Below, one piece after another: positions 51,301 to 58,465 of a DNA stretch of 64,000 nucleotides. The stretch covers positions 248,001-312,000 of the forward strand of contig NZ_JAQZAK010000006.1 of assembly GCF_028737265.1 (NCBI RefSeq). Reading direction: 5' to 3'. This DNA comes from Actinomycetospora callitridis. GTDB lineage: Bacteria > Actinomycetota > Actinomycetes > Mycobacteriales > Pseudonocardiaceae. Made by a program: the position numbers and the translations under genes. A model generated the notes under the pieces. That model was not told the origin of the DNA and made no database searches. It saw only the letters and a program-made list of their open reading frames with translations. Position 1 is the stretch's first letter; each line of letters opens with the position of its first letter.

Positions 51301-52470
51301 GACCGCCCGCAGCCCGTCGGCCACCCCGGCCAGGTCGGAGTCGAGCTGACCGCGGGCGGCGGCCACGGCCGAGGCGGCGGCGGTGACGCGGTCGCGGGCA
51401 CGGGCGCGGTGGCCGTCGAGGGTCGCGGTGTGGGCGTCGGCGCGGGCGACCTCGTCGCGACGGCGCACGAGGTCGGCGTGCGCGGTGTACTCGGGGAGCG
51501 CCGCCAGGCCGGCGCGCTCGGCGGTGGCCGCGGCGTGGTCGTCGGTGAGGTCGGCGACGACCGTCGCGGCGGTCGCCTGCGCCGCCGTCGCCTTCTCGAC
51601 GCCGCCCCGGTCGCGCTCGAGGCGCCGGGCCGCGGTGCGGGCGGCGTCGACGGTGCCCGCGGTGTCGTCGACCGCGGCCGCGAGGACGCGGCGGGCGTAG
51701 TCGGTGTAGGTCTCGACGGCGCCGTCGAGCGCCTCGGCGGTGCGCGCGAGGTCGGTGACGTTGCGGCGGTGGTCCTCGAGGTCCTCGAGCGGTTGCGCGG
51801 CGTCGTGCACCGCGTCCTCGGGGACGGGCGGCAGCGCCTCGCGCAGCGTGCGCGGCAGGTCGGTGTCGATCCGGTCGCCGACGCGCGGGTTGCGCACCTG
51901 GTGCAGCAGCCGGAAGTACGCGCCCGGGTCGACGCCGCCGAAGAAGCGCCGCGCGATCTCGGCGCGGTACTCGGCGGTGGACGTGAACACCTGCCCGCGC
52001 GTGCCCAGCTCGGAGCGCAGCACGTCGACGGAGAAGGGGACGTCGGCCTCGGTGAGCCGCAGGTCGATCCGGACCCGGCGGTCGGTGGAGAACCACCAGG
52101 TGGCGACGCGGTCGGTGCTGCGGTTGGCCCGGATGCCGCAGCCGACCGTGCGGTACTCGGTGTCTCCTCCTGCGGCGCATCTCTCGAACTCGATCCACAG
52201 GTAGCCGGTGCGCTGCGTGTCGTCGTGGTCCGACAGCATCCAGCTGCGCAGCACACCCCGCTGCTCGCCCGCCGCGTCGATCTTCCGGACGTCGGCCTCG
52301 AGCAGGAACGGCAGCAGCATGTTCATCGCCGTCGACTTGCCCGACCCGTTCACGCCGCGCAGCAGCAGGCGTCCGCCGGCGAACTCCAGCACCTCGTCCT
52401 GGTACTGGTAGACGTTCAGGATGCCGGCGCGGGAGGGCCTCCAGCGCTGCTCGGGATCGTCAGCGGGCAC
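48337..52470 (-). CDS. jetC: Wadjet type II JetC (TIGR02680-like SMC/MukB-type ATPase)
   Basis: 1377 residues. RWRPSRAGILNVYQY (9-23) and Walker A GVNGSGKST (39-47) open the protein. Long Ala/Arg/Glu-rich coiled coils flank a hinge region about 640-760. The C-terminal head has the signature LSEGEKKLV and Walker B RLVLLDDAFAKVSEDN. This is the full-length TIGR02680 architecture. A leaderless-type start: TACCCT is seven bases before the GTG, so this is the first gene of the JetC-A-B operon. It should drive DNA loop extrusion and discrimination of plasmid DNA. Confidence 0.93.
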   Translation of the reverse strand: MPADDPEQRWRPSRAGILNVYQYQDEVLEFAGGRLLLRGVNGSGKSTAMNMLLPFLLEADVRKIDAAGEQRGVLRSWMLSDHDDTQRTGYLWIEFERCAAGGDTEYRTVGCGIRANRSTDRVATWWFSTDRRVRIDLRLTEADVPFSVDVLRSELGTRGQVFTSTAEYRAEIARRFFGGVDPGAYFRLLHQVRNPRVGDRIDTDLPRTLREALPPVPEDAVHDAAQPLEDLEDHRRNVTDLARTAEALDGAVETYTDYARRVLAAAVDDTAGTVDAARTAARRLERDRGGVEKATAAQATAATVVADLTDDHAAATAERAGLAALPEYTAHADLVRRRDEVARADAHTATLDGHRARARDRVTAAASAVAAARGQLDSDLAGVADGLRAVAAAARAASAPSIAATLPDPPTPATEPRRDEAGETTVDVPQDPEDDLTAHLAGPLTAVGDALRTHRTTVRDVAERATDARRATETAEAADVAAADALAAHEAAAAQAAAARRAARAAADEHTDAVAGWTRRLGEHVAAVPPAEPDGAAGWLAVPATGDDEDDDPGNTDLRRAAEARRARARHAADDLTATLTQARTVAATRVTDVETELAQWRAEHARVEDAGELALPRASWRTDDDVADGTRLASLVDFHDHLDDGERAGLEAALEASGLLAAVVDGSDGRGTLRVGDLVVSPSAPAGGTALDTLLAPVDTGEVPVEAIARVLAAVGVGAGPVHVATDGTFGLGPLRGRHAKPAAEHVGAGARAQARARRLAELAALVTDAEARRDAARATSDALDAHAATLRRLVAELPGTRGVDDAVAAATGAVRYAEGAEARHRELTASATDARRRADDAWAALSRAAAEAGVTTDPERLDGLLESVVDAERALAGVDSARDRVTRTARSWREAISAWERDAADHAAAVGEHRAAATHGASVRTELSTIEESLGEEPAKVAARVGELDDRLREVAAQLEGAREQQTAAAVAVSKAEMTLEESRRALDERRGAARGARGRLVEAAAVPGLLAAAERSAEAVEDADEDAAPEPLPSVADTVEGAEELVAALRARLPAPRRAVSEDALDKALRTARDELASGWDIESARSADGMPLAVHVSGPSRAVLAQMVHRVAVQRCRAVSLLSAQQDQALRNLLHGRIAREVADALFSARELVDRMNRILKGVTSSQGIGVRLDWRPRGDLDPETATALELLGKHPDLRSPDEDDQVREAVTTLVEQARTHDPEASYRSVIGEVLDYRTWHEMRLYLRRPGRSDELLTRRTTLSEGEKKLVTVLPMAAAAAASAAAHDPHGVGAPRLVLLDDAFAKVSEDNHAKLFGLLVDLDVDFVVTSERLWGTHPNVPALAITEVLRDPELRAIALVHYRWDGASLEVTA

Positions 52471-52477
52471 CCGGACG

Positions 52478-52483
52478 AGGGTA
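52478..52483 (-). promoter_or_regulatory. -10-like element of a leaderless promoter for the Wadjet operon
   Basis: On the minus strand TACCCT lies seven bases before the JetC GTG (52470), just downstream of the phosphotransferase stop. Confidence 0.5.
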
Positions 52484-52494
52484 CGGAGCGGCTC

Positions 52495-53400
52495 CTACGT
52501 GCCCGCGAGCCAGTCGGGATCGCCGACGAGGGCGAGCACCTCGCGGGGTGCGTCGACGAACCGTGGATCGCCCGCCGCCCCGCGCTGCCAGGTCAGGGCG
52601 CGGGCCACGACGGCGGCCCGGCAGGCGGTCTCGGCGAGCCTCCGGAGCTCCTCGTGGGGTGCGAGGTCGGCGAAGACCTCGAGATAGGCATCCCGGGGCC
52701 GGGTGATCGCGGGGTCGTCCGCGGGGACCCCCAGCGTCCGCCGCAGCGAGCCCAGCGCGACGAGCAGGCTGGCGAACGGGTGGGCGAGCACGGCGTCGCC
52801 CCAGTCGGCGAAGCGCCCGTCGACCAGGACGTTGCCGACGTGCAGGTCCTGGTGGTCGACGGTCGGGGCGGCCGTCCCGTCGAGCTCGGCCGCCCAGCCG
52901 GCGACGAGGGCGCGGCGGTCGTCGCCGGGACTGCCGATGGTCGCGACCGCCTCGTCGAACCGGTCGACCAGCGCGCCGGGGGTGGCGTCCGGGACGGTCG
53001 TGACGCGGAGGGCACCGAGGTACGCGGCCAGGGCGCGCTGCAGGCGGGCGTAGCGCGGGAGGGCCGTCGTCATCGCGTCGGAGGGGTCGGCGTCGGTGTC
53101 GCGCACGCTGGGGCCGTGGTCGGGCAGCAGGAGCCGCCGGTCGTCGACGGCGAGCGGCGTCGCGACGGCGTCCGGGGCGAGGCGGGCGATCAGGGCGTGC
53201 AGCGGGACCTCGTGGGCCATGCCGGGCGCGGGCTCCTTGAGCCAGAGCGGTCCCTCGGCCGTCGGGATGCGCAGCACCGTCGACCAGGCTCGGTGGCGCT
53301 GGTCGACCTCGCCGGTCGGGCGCAGGCCGGTGGTCTCCGCGACCCACGCGAGCACCTCGTCGCGCCACGCGTCGGTCCCGCGGGTGGTCATCGGGGTCAT
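52495..53400 (-). CDS. aminoglycoside phosphotransferase (APH)-like family protein
   Basis: 301 residues. Kinase-like fold with the Brenner-type catalytic motif VDHQDLHVGNVLV and metal-binding FADWGDAVLAHPF in place of the usual D-W-E-x-A. GPLWLKEPAPG carries the ATP-binding Lys. The substrate is unknown; many actinobacterial copies are not resistance enzymes. Divergent from yaaA with only 26 bases between starts. Confidence 0.88.
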   Translation of the reverse strand: MTPMTTRGTDAWRDEVLAWVAETTGLRPTGEVDQRHRAWSTVLRIPTAEGPLWLKEPAPGMAHEVPLHALIARLAPDAVATPLAVDDRRLLLPDHGPSVRDTDADPSDAMTTALPRYARLQRALAAYLGALRVTTVPDATPGALVDRFDEAVATIGSPGDDRRALVAGWAAELDGTAAPTVDHQDLHVGNVLVDGRFADWGDAVLAHPFASLLVALGSLRRTLGVPADDPAITRPRDAYLEVFADLAPHEELRRLAETACRAAVVARALTWQRGAAGDPRFVDAPREVLALVGDPDWLAGT

Positions 53401-53414
53401 TGTCGCGGTCGGGC

Positions 53415-53420
53415 TACCGT
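53415..53420 (+). promoter_or_regulatory. -10-like element of a leaderless promoter for yaaA
   Basis: TACCGT, six bases before the yaaA GTG at 53427. Its reverse complement ACGGTAGC may serve as a partly overlapping -10 for the divergent phosphotransferase gene. Confidence 0.5.
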
Positions 53421-53426
53421 GCTGGC

Positions 53427-54158
53427 GTGCTCGTCGTCCTGCCGCCGTCGGAGACCAAGGCGCCCGGTGGGCGCGGACGCCCGCTGGACCTCGACGCGCT
53501 CTCGTTCCCGTCGCTGAACCCGACGCGCAAGGTGCTGGTCGACGAGGTCGTCGCCCTGGCGGCCGACCTGCCGGCCTCGCGGACCGCGCTGGACATCTCC
53601 GAGCGCCAGGACGACGAGATCGCGCGCAACGCCAGGTTGTGGAGCGCTCCGACCGCGCCGGCGCTGCGCCGCTACACCGGCGTGCTCTACGACGCGCTGG
53701 ACCCGGCGTCGCTCACCCCGGCCGCCCGGCGTCGCCTGCTCGTCTGCTCGGCGCTGTTCGGGCTGGTCGGGGGCACCGACCCGATCCCCGCCTACCGGCT
53801 CTCGGGCGCGAGCGCGCTGCCGGGTCGCGACGGGTTGCGGACGCTGTGGCGCCCGGAGCTGATGCCCCTGCTCGCCGACGCCGACGACCTGGTCGTCGAC
53901 CTGCGCTCGGGTCCCTACGCCGCGCTCGGCCCGGCGCGCGGCGCGGTGACCCTCGACGTGCACAGCGAGGCGGCGGACGGCTCGCGCACGGTGGTCAGCC
54001 ACGCGAACAAGTCGCACAAGGGCCGCGCCGCCCGGATCCTCGCCTCGTCCCGGCGCCGCCCGAAGGACGCGGGCGGGGTCCTCGCGCTCCTGCGCGACGC
54101 CGGCCTGCGCGTCGAGCAGACCGGCGACCACGCCCTGGTGCTCGTCGTCCCCCGCTGA
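53427..54158 (+). CDS. yaaA: peroxide stress protein YaaA (DUF328)
   Basis: 243 residues: LVVLPPSETKAPGGRGRPL at the start, RYTGVLYDALDPASL, LFGLVGGTDPIPAYRLSG, and the C-terminal SHANKSHKGRAARILA helix-hairpin-helix DNA-binding motif. YaaA lowers intracellular iron during peroxide stress in E. coli and binds DNA. GTG start with leaderless spacing; in-frame upstream starts overlap the divergent gene. Confidence 0.94.
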   Translation: MLVVLPPSETKAPGGRGRPLDLDALSFPSLNPTRKVLVDEVVALAADLPASRTALDISERQDDEIARNARLWSAPTAPALRRYTGVLYDALDPASLTPAARRRLLVCSALFGLVGGTDPIPAYRLSGASALPGRDGLRTLWRPELMPLLADADDLVVDLRSGPYAALGPARGAVTLDVHSEAADGSRTVVSHANKSHKGRAARILASSRRRPKDAGGVLALLRDAGLRVEQTGDHALVLVVPR

Positions 54159-54188
54159 GCCGGGTGATCGACGCGGCTTTCCTGGCGT

Positions 54189-54221
54189 TGAGTGCAAGCG
54201 TGGACGCAGGGCTTGCACTCA
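54189..54221. terminator. hairpin between convergent yaaA and serine hydrolase genes
   Basis: Perfect 11-bp arms TGAGTGCAAGC / GCTTGCACTCA with an 11-base loop. The right arm contains the stop codon of the serine hydrolase gene. Confidence 0.65.
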
Positions 54222-55031
54222 GCGCAGGTCGGCCAGCACCGCGTCCGAGAAGGGCGGCCAGGCCGACTTGGCCCAGTCGCCGAAGTCGCGGTCGCTCAGG
54301 GCCACGGCGGCCGCGCCGGCGTCCGGGTCCACCCACAGGAACGTGCCGGACTGGCCGAAGTGGCCGAAGGTGCGCGGGGAGTTCGCCGTCCCCGTCCAGT
54401 GCGGGGACTTGCCGTCGCGCAGCTCGAACCCCAGGCCCCAGTCGTTGGGCTTCTGGTGCCCGAAGCCCGGGATCGTGCCGTTGAGCCCCGGGAACTGCAC
54501 GGACGTCGCCTCGTCCAGCGTCGACGGGTGGAGCAGGGTCGGTGCCTGGAGCTCTGCGGCGAGGCGGAGCATGTCGTCCAGCGTCGACGTCGCGCCGTGG
54601 CCGGGCGAGCCGTCGAGGGTCGTCGACGACATCCCGAGCGGCTCGAGCACCGCCTCGCGCAGGTAGTCGGCGAAGCCGATGCCGGTGGCCTCCTCGATCG
54701 TCGCGGCGAGGACCTCGAAGCCCGCCGACGAGTACAGCCGCCGGGCGCCGACCTCGGCGACCGAGCGGTGCTCGCCGAACGCCAGCCCCGAGGTGTGGGC
54801 GAGCAGGTGGCGCACCGTGGAGCCCTCGGGCCCGGCGGGCTGGTCGAGGGCGATCGCCTCCTCCTCGACCGCCACCAGCGCCCCGTAGGCCACCAGCGGC
54901 TTGGTCACGGACGCCAGCGGGAAGCGCCGGGCGCCGTCACCGCGGGTGCCGCGCACCGTGCCGTCGGCGGTCACCACGCCAGCGGCGGCGTGCTCGACGG
55001 GCCAGTCGTCGATCAGGGCGAGGCTCTGCAC
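54219..55031 (-). CDS. class C beta-lactamase-related serine hydrolase
   Basis: 270 residues, no signal peptide. Catalytic S-x-x-K in PLASVTKPLVAYG (about 39-51), a YSSAG segment at the Y-x-N position, and HFGQSGTFLWVDP at the third motif (H-x-G). LLAHTSGL is the conserved block after the first motif. Cytoplasmic; probably an esterase or peptidase rather than a beta-lactamase. Leaderless-type start with TAGGCT seven bases upstream. Confidence 0.9.
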   Translation of the reverse strand: MQSLALIDDWPVEHAAAGVVTADGTVRGTRGDGARRFPLASVTKPLVAYGALVAVEEEAIALDQPAGPEGSTVRHLLAHTSGLAFGEHRSVAEVGARRLYSSAGFEVLAATIEEATGIGFADYLREAVLEPLGMSSTTLDGSPGHGATSTLDDMLRLAAELQAPTLLHPSTLDEATSVQFPGLNGTIPGFGHQKPNDWGLGFELRDGKSPHWTGTANSPRTFGHFGQSGTFLWVDPDAGAAAVALSDRDFGDWAKSAWPPFSDAVLADLR

Positions 55032-55038
55032 CCGCGCG

Positions 55039-55044
55039 AGCCTA
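55039..55044 (-). promoter_or_regulatory. -10-like element of a leaderless promoter
   Basis: On the minus strand TAGGCT lies seven bases before the GTG at 55031. Confidence 0.5.
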
Positions 55045-55047
55045 GGG

Positions 55048-55950
55048 TCAGCCGGCGAGCGCGTCCCGGACCGCGCCCGCGGCGTCGTCGAGCAACGACT
55101 TGCCGGCGTCGTAGCCGCGCGGCTGGTTGGACATCAGCACGACGACGTAGCGCCCGTCGACGTCGGGCAGGCCCGTCGAGTGCAGGTCGATGCTCGACTG
55201 CAGGCAGCACAGCCAGCCCTGCTTGGCCGCCGCGGCGCCGCGGCGGGCCGGGTCCAGCAGGCCGAACGCCTGGTCGAACCCGTCCGCGGCGGTCTCCTGC
55301 GCTCCCTCCAGGCCCGAGAGCACGAGGTCGCGGTCGGCGGGGCTCAGGCGCGTGAGGACGAAGCCGTACACCGTGGCGACGTCGCGCGCCGACGTCTCGA
55401 CCTCGCCCCACTGCCCCACGCGCGCGGGCGGCCGGGTCTGCGTGAGGCCCAGCTGCGCGGCGATGCGCACGACGCCCTCCTCGCCCCCGAAGCGCGACCA
55501 CAGGCCGTTCATCGCCTCGTCGTCGCTGAGGCTCAGGGCGCGCCGGATGCGATCGTCGTCGGCGGGGGTGGTCGTCACCTGGCCCGCCTCGCGGCGCGAC
55601 AGGATGTCCGCGACCGTGAACAGCTTGGCCACCGACGCCGCGCGCAGCTGGGTGTCGCCCTGGTCGTTCGTGGTCGTCTGGCCGGTGCTGCGGTCGAGCA
55701 CGGCCACGCCGAGCGTGACGTCGTCGCGTTCCCGCCCGGCGGCGGCGGTGGCGTCCACGGCCGCCCGGGCCAGCGACGGCGTCGGGGCCGGGGTCGTGGG
55801 GGGCGGCGCCACTCTGGGCGGTGGCGTCGTCACCACCGGTGCGGGCGCCGGGGCCGCCGCCGGCCGCGGTCCGGCGGACGAGCAGCCGGCCACGAGAGCC
55901 GTGGCCACGAGCACGGACGCGGCGAGGCGACGTCTGCGGCCGGCGATCAC
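55048..55950 (-). CDS. lipoprotein with class A beta-lactamase-like fold
   Basis: About 300 residues from GTG at 55950. A basic signal and hydrophobic segment end in the lipobox VAGC (Cys23). Then a long Pro/Ala/Thr-rich linker (25-70) and a class A beta-lactamase-like domain with SVAK (S-x-x-K), LSDDEAMNGLW (S-D-x motif region) and AAAKQGWLCC in place of the K-T-G triad. The atypical motifs suggest a cell-wall-binding pseudo-lactamase like mycobacterial LppW rather than a resistance enzyme. GGAGGAT precedes the start; inverted repeats overlap it. Confidence 0.85.
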   Translation of the reverse strand: MIAGRRRRLAASVLVATALVAGCSSAGPRPAAAPAPAPVVTTPPPRVAPPPTTPAPTPSLARAAVDATAAAGRERDDVTLGVAVLDRSTGQTTTNDQGDTQLRAASVAKLFTVADILSRREAGQVTTTPADDDRIRRALSLSDDEAMNGLWSRFGGEEGVVRIAAQLGLTQTRPPARVGQWGEVETSARDVATVYGFVLTRLSPADRDLVLSGLEGAQETAADGFDQAFGLLDPARRGAAAAKQGWLCCLQSSIDLHSTGLPDVDGRYVVVLMSNQPRGYDAGKSLLDDAAGAVRDALAG

Positions 55951-55978
55951 ACGGGTGATCCTCCGCCCGATCGTGTGA
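55945..55978. promoter_or_regulatory. overlapping inverted repeats over the lipoprotein ribosome site and start
   Basis: GATCAC-ACGG-GTGATC (55945-55960) is a perfect palindrome covering the chosen GTG and part of GGAGGAT. TCACACG (55947-55953) also pairs with CGTGTGA (55972-55978). It may be an operator or an RNA hairpin masking the ribosome site. Confidence 0.4.
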
Positions 55979-56025
55979 GATCCGCGCGTCGACACCCGGT
56001 CGGAGCCACCGATGTCACATGCCCG

Positions 56026-56892
56026 TCACGCCGCCAGGACGACGTCGTCGGCGCGCAGCGCGGCCACGACGTGCTCGGTCATGGACCGCTGGACCGCCCA
56101 CTGTCGCCCGGGCTTCGTCATCGCGGTGAGACGCAGCGTCATGCCGGCCGACGACAGCGACTCCACCCCGAGCACCTGGGGCCTCCGGAGCACGTCCGGT
56201 GCGTGGCCGTGCTCGTCGATCCCGGCGGTGGCCGCCTCCTCGGCGGTCGCCGCGGCACGGGTGATGTCGGTGTCGAGGGCGAGCGGCACGTCGACGACGG
56301 CGACGGCGTGGTCCTGCGAACCGTTGCCGACGCGCTCGATCGTGCCGTTGCGCACGTACCAGACCATGCCGGTGACGTCGCGCACCGTCGTCGTGCGCAG
56401 GCCGACGCGCTCGATGGTGCCCACCGCGTCGCCGAGGTCGACGTGGTCGCCGACGCCGTACTGGTCCTCGAGCAGCATGAAGATCCCGGACAGGAAGTCC
56501 TTGACCAGGTTCTGGGCCCCGAAACCGATGGCCAGCCCGAGCACGCCCGCGGAGGCGAGCACCGGTGCGAGGTTCACGCCGAACTGGCCGAGCACCATCA
56601 TGAACGCGGTGCCGAAGATCAGGATCGTCGCGGCGTTCCGGATCACGGACCCGACGGTGCGGGCGCGCTGGGCGCGGCGGGCCGACCCGAAGGCCTCGAT
56701 GCGGTCGGCGTCGCTGACCCCGCGACGCCGGCGCACGAGGCTGAGCATCCCGGGCACGCCGGCACCGGCGGCGACGTGCCCGATGACGCGGTTGACCACG
56801 AACCGCAGGACCACGGCGACGAGCACGATGATGGCGACGGTCACGCCGATCTGGACGAGACCGTCGACGGTGAGGGCAGGGGCGAACGGCAC
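56026..56892 (-). CDS. small-conductance mechanosensitive channel (MscS family)
   Basis: 288 residues with three N-terminal helices and the canonical MscS pore-lining and beta-domain sequence: VLGLAIGFGAQNLVKDF then LSGIFMLLEDQYGVGDHVDL and GTIERVGLRTTTVRD. It releases solutes on hypo-osmotic shock. GTG at 56892 chosen, preceded by GAGGTGG; a longer in-frame start at 57000 gives a Cys/Arg-rich extension without a signal. Confidence 0.94.
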   Translation of the reverse strand: MPFAPALTVDGLVQIGVTVAIIVLVAVVLRFVVNRVIGHVAAGAGVPGMLSLVRRRRGVSDADRIEAFGSARRAQRARTVGSVIRNAATILIFGTAFMMVLGQFGVNLAPVLASAGVLGLAIGFGAQNLVKDFLSGIFMLLEDQYGVGDHVDLGDAVGTIERVGLRTTTVRDVTGMVWYVRNGTIERVGNGSQDHAVAVVDVPLALDTDITRAAATAEEAATAGIDEHGHAPDVLRRPQVLGVESLSSAGMTLRLTAMTKPGRQWAVQRSMTEHVVAALRADDVVLAA

Positions 56893-57106
56893 GGCGACCA
56901 CCTCGGGGAGCGGGGAGCACAGCAGCGGGGAGCGCTGGTCTGGAGATGCCGGCACCGCACCGTGCCGGACGATCCGGCACGTCGCAAACCACCTGGGCAC
57001 ACGCGCGTGTCAGGCCGATCCGGGCGTCGGGCACCCTTCGTCACACGCGGGCCCGCACGAAACGGGCGCGTCGAACGGGTGTCGGAGTCGGGAGCGGGGT
57101 AGAGAA

Positions 57107-57112
57107 CCGGAC
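57107..57112 (+). promoter_or_regulatory. weak -10-like site near the exchanger start
   Basis: The leader reads TAGAGA (57100-57105) then seven bases to the ATG at 57113; the hexamer lacks the final T of TANNNT. The bases just before the ATG show no ribosome site, so a leaderless start is possible but less clear than elsewhere. Confidence 0.25.
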
Positions 57113-58465
57113 ATGGCGACCAGTAGCGCGGGCACGACCCGCCGCGACCGATCCCCCCTCCTGGTCGCCGCCGCCGTGGTGGCCGCCGTACCCGGCCTGG
57201 TCCTGCACGTCGCGGGCCTCTCGCTGTCCCCGCCGATCGACGCCCTGCTCTACGGCCTGGCGATCATCGGCGCGGCCTTCCTGCTGTCCTGGGCCGCGGA
57301 GGCCGCGCAGGTCGACATCTCCGCGGGCCTCGCGATCGCGCTGCTCGCGCTCGTCGCGGTGCTGCCCGAGTACGCCGTCGACTTCGTCTTCACCATCCAG
57401 GGCGGCGAGGCCTACGCCCAGTACGGACCGACGTGTCTGCCGCCGGGCTCGACGGAGCAGTCGCCCTGTGGCCTGGCGCTGGCCAACATGACCGGCGCCA
57501 ACCGGATCCTCGTCGGCGTCGGGTGGGCGCTCGTCGTGCTGCTCGCCGCGTTCCGGCTGCGCCGCGGGGGCGCCGACGCCGGGCAGGACGGCGGAGCCGG
57601 GACGTCGCACGAGCCGGGCCACGCGACGAAGGTGACGCTGGAGCGCACCGACTCCGTGCCGCTGGTGTTCCTGCTCCTCGCGACGCTCTACTCGCTGACC
57701 CTGCCGCTGCGCGAGAGCATCACGCTCGTCGACACCGTCGTCCTCGTCGGCATCTTCGTGCTCTACAGCATCCGGGTGTCGAAGGCGCCCGCCGAGGACC
57801 CCGACCTCATCGGCCCGTCGGCCTGGGTCGGACGGATGGACGCCCCGAAGCGCCGCACCGGCTACATCGGCCTCTTCGTCGTCGCCGCCGTGATCATCCT
57901 GCTGTGCGCCGAGCCCTTCGCCGAGTCGCTCGTCGAGACCGGTACCGAGCTGGGCATCAGCCAGTTCTTCCTCGTCCAGTGGCTCGCCCCGCTGGCCTCC
58001 GAGGCGCCCGAGCTGCTCGTCGCCGGGCTCTACGCCTGGCGTCTCAAGACCACCGACGCGCTGGCCACGCTGGTGTCGTCGAAGGTCAACCAGTGGTCGC
58101 TGCTCGTCGGCACGCTGCCGGTGGTGTTCGCCCTGTCGGCCGGCTCGTTCAACGGCCTGCCCATCGACGCGATGCAGCGCGAGGAGCTGCTGATCACCGC
58201 GGCGCAGTCGCTCTTCGCCGTCGCGCTGCTGGTGACGCTGTCGATCACCGTGGTCGGCGCGCTCAGCCTTCTCGGGCTCTTCCTCGCCCAGTTCGTCCTC
58301 GCCGCGACCCTGCCCCCGCCCCTGCAGGAGCTCGAGCTGCTGGTGCTCTCCGCCGTCTACCTGATCGCCGCGATCGTGCTGTTCGTCCGGCACCGCCAGG
58401 CCCTGATGAACCTGGTCCGCGACGGCCTGCGCACCCCGTACTCCGACCTGACCGAGGCTCGGTGA
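57113..58465 (+). CDS. CaCA family cation (Ca2+/H+ or Na+/Ca2+) exchanger-like protein
   Basis: 450 residues with about eleven membrane helices in two inverted halves. The alpha-repeat signatures are visible: LLALVAVLPEYAVDFVF in the first half and LAPLASEAPELLVAGLYAW in the second, both with the acidic residue used for Ca2+ binding. An insert with two cysteines (PTCLPPGSTEQSPCG) lies after the first repeat. ATG at 57113. GTGA overlap with the hydrolase gene. Confidence 0.88.
   Translation: MATSSAGTTRRDRSPLLVAAAVVAAVPGLVLHVAGLSLSPPIDALLYGLAIIGAAFLLSWAAEAAQVDISAGLAIALLALVAVLPEYAVDFVFTIQGGEAYAQYGPTCLPPGSTEQSPCGLALANMTGANRILVGVGWALVVLLAAFRLRRGGADAGQDGGAGTSHEPGHATKVTLERTDSVPLVFLLLATLYSLTLPLRESITLVDTVVLVGIFVLYSIRVSKAPAEDPDLIGPSAWVGRMDAPKRRTGYIGLFVVAAVIILLCAEPFAESLVETGTELGISQFFLVQWLAPLASEAPELLVAGLYAWRLKTTDALATLVSSKVNQWSLLVGTLPVVFALSAGSFNGLPIDAMQREELLITAAQSLFAVALLVTLSITVVGALSLLGLFLAQFVLAATLPPPLQELELLVLSAVYLIAAIVLFVRHRQALMNLVRDGLRTPYSDLTEAR

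Noticed and set aside
52495..53400. Gene next to JetC considered as a missing JetD
   Set aside because: It has an APH-type kinase motif (DHQDLHVGN) and no toprim or winged-helix nuclease features.
48376..53517. 1713-codon plus-strand open frame
   Set aside because: Antisense of the JetC and phosphotransferase genes; Arg/Gly/Val-rich composition typical of a high-GC shadow, with no recognisable domain.
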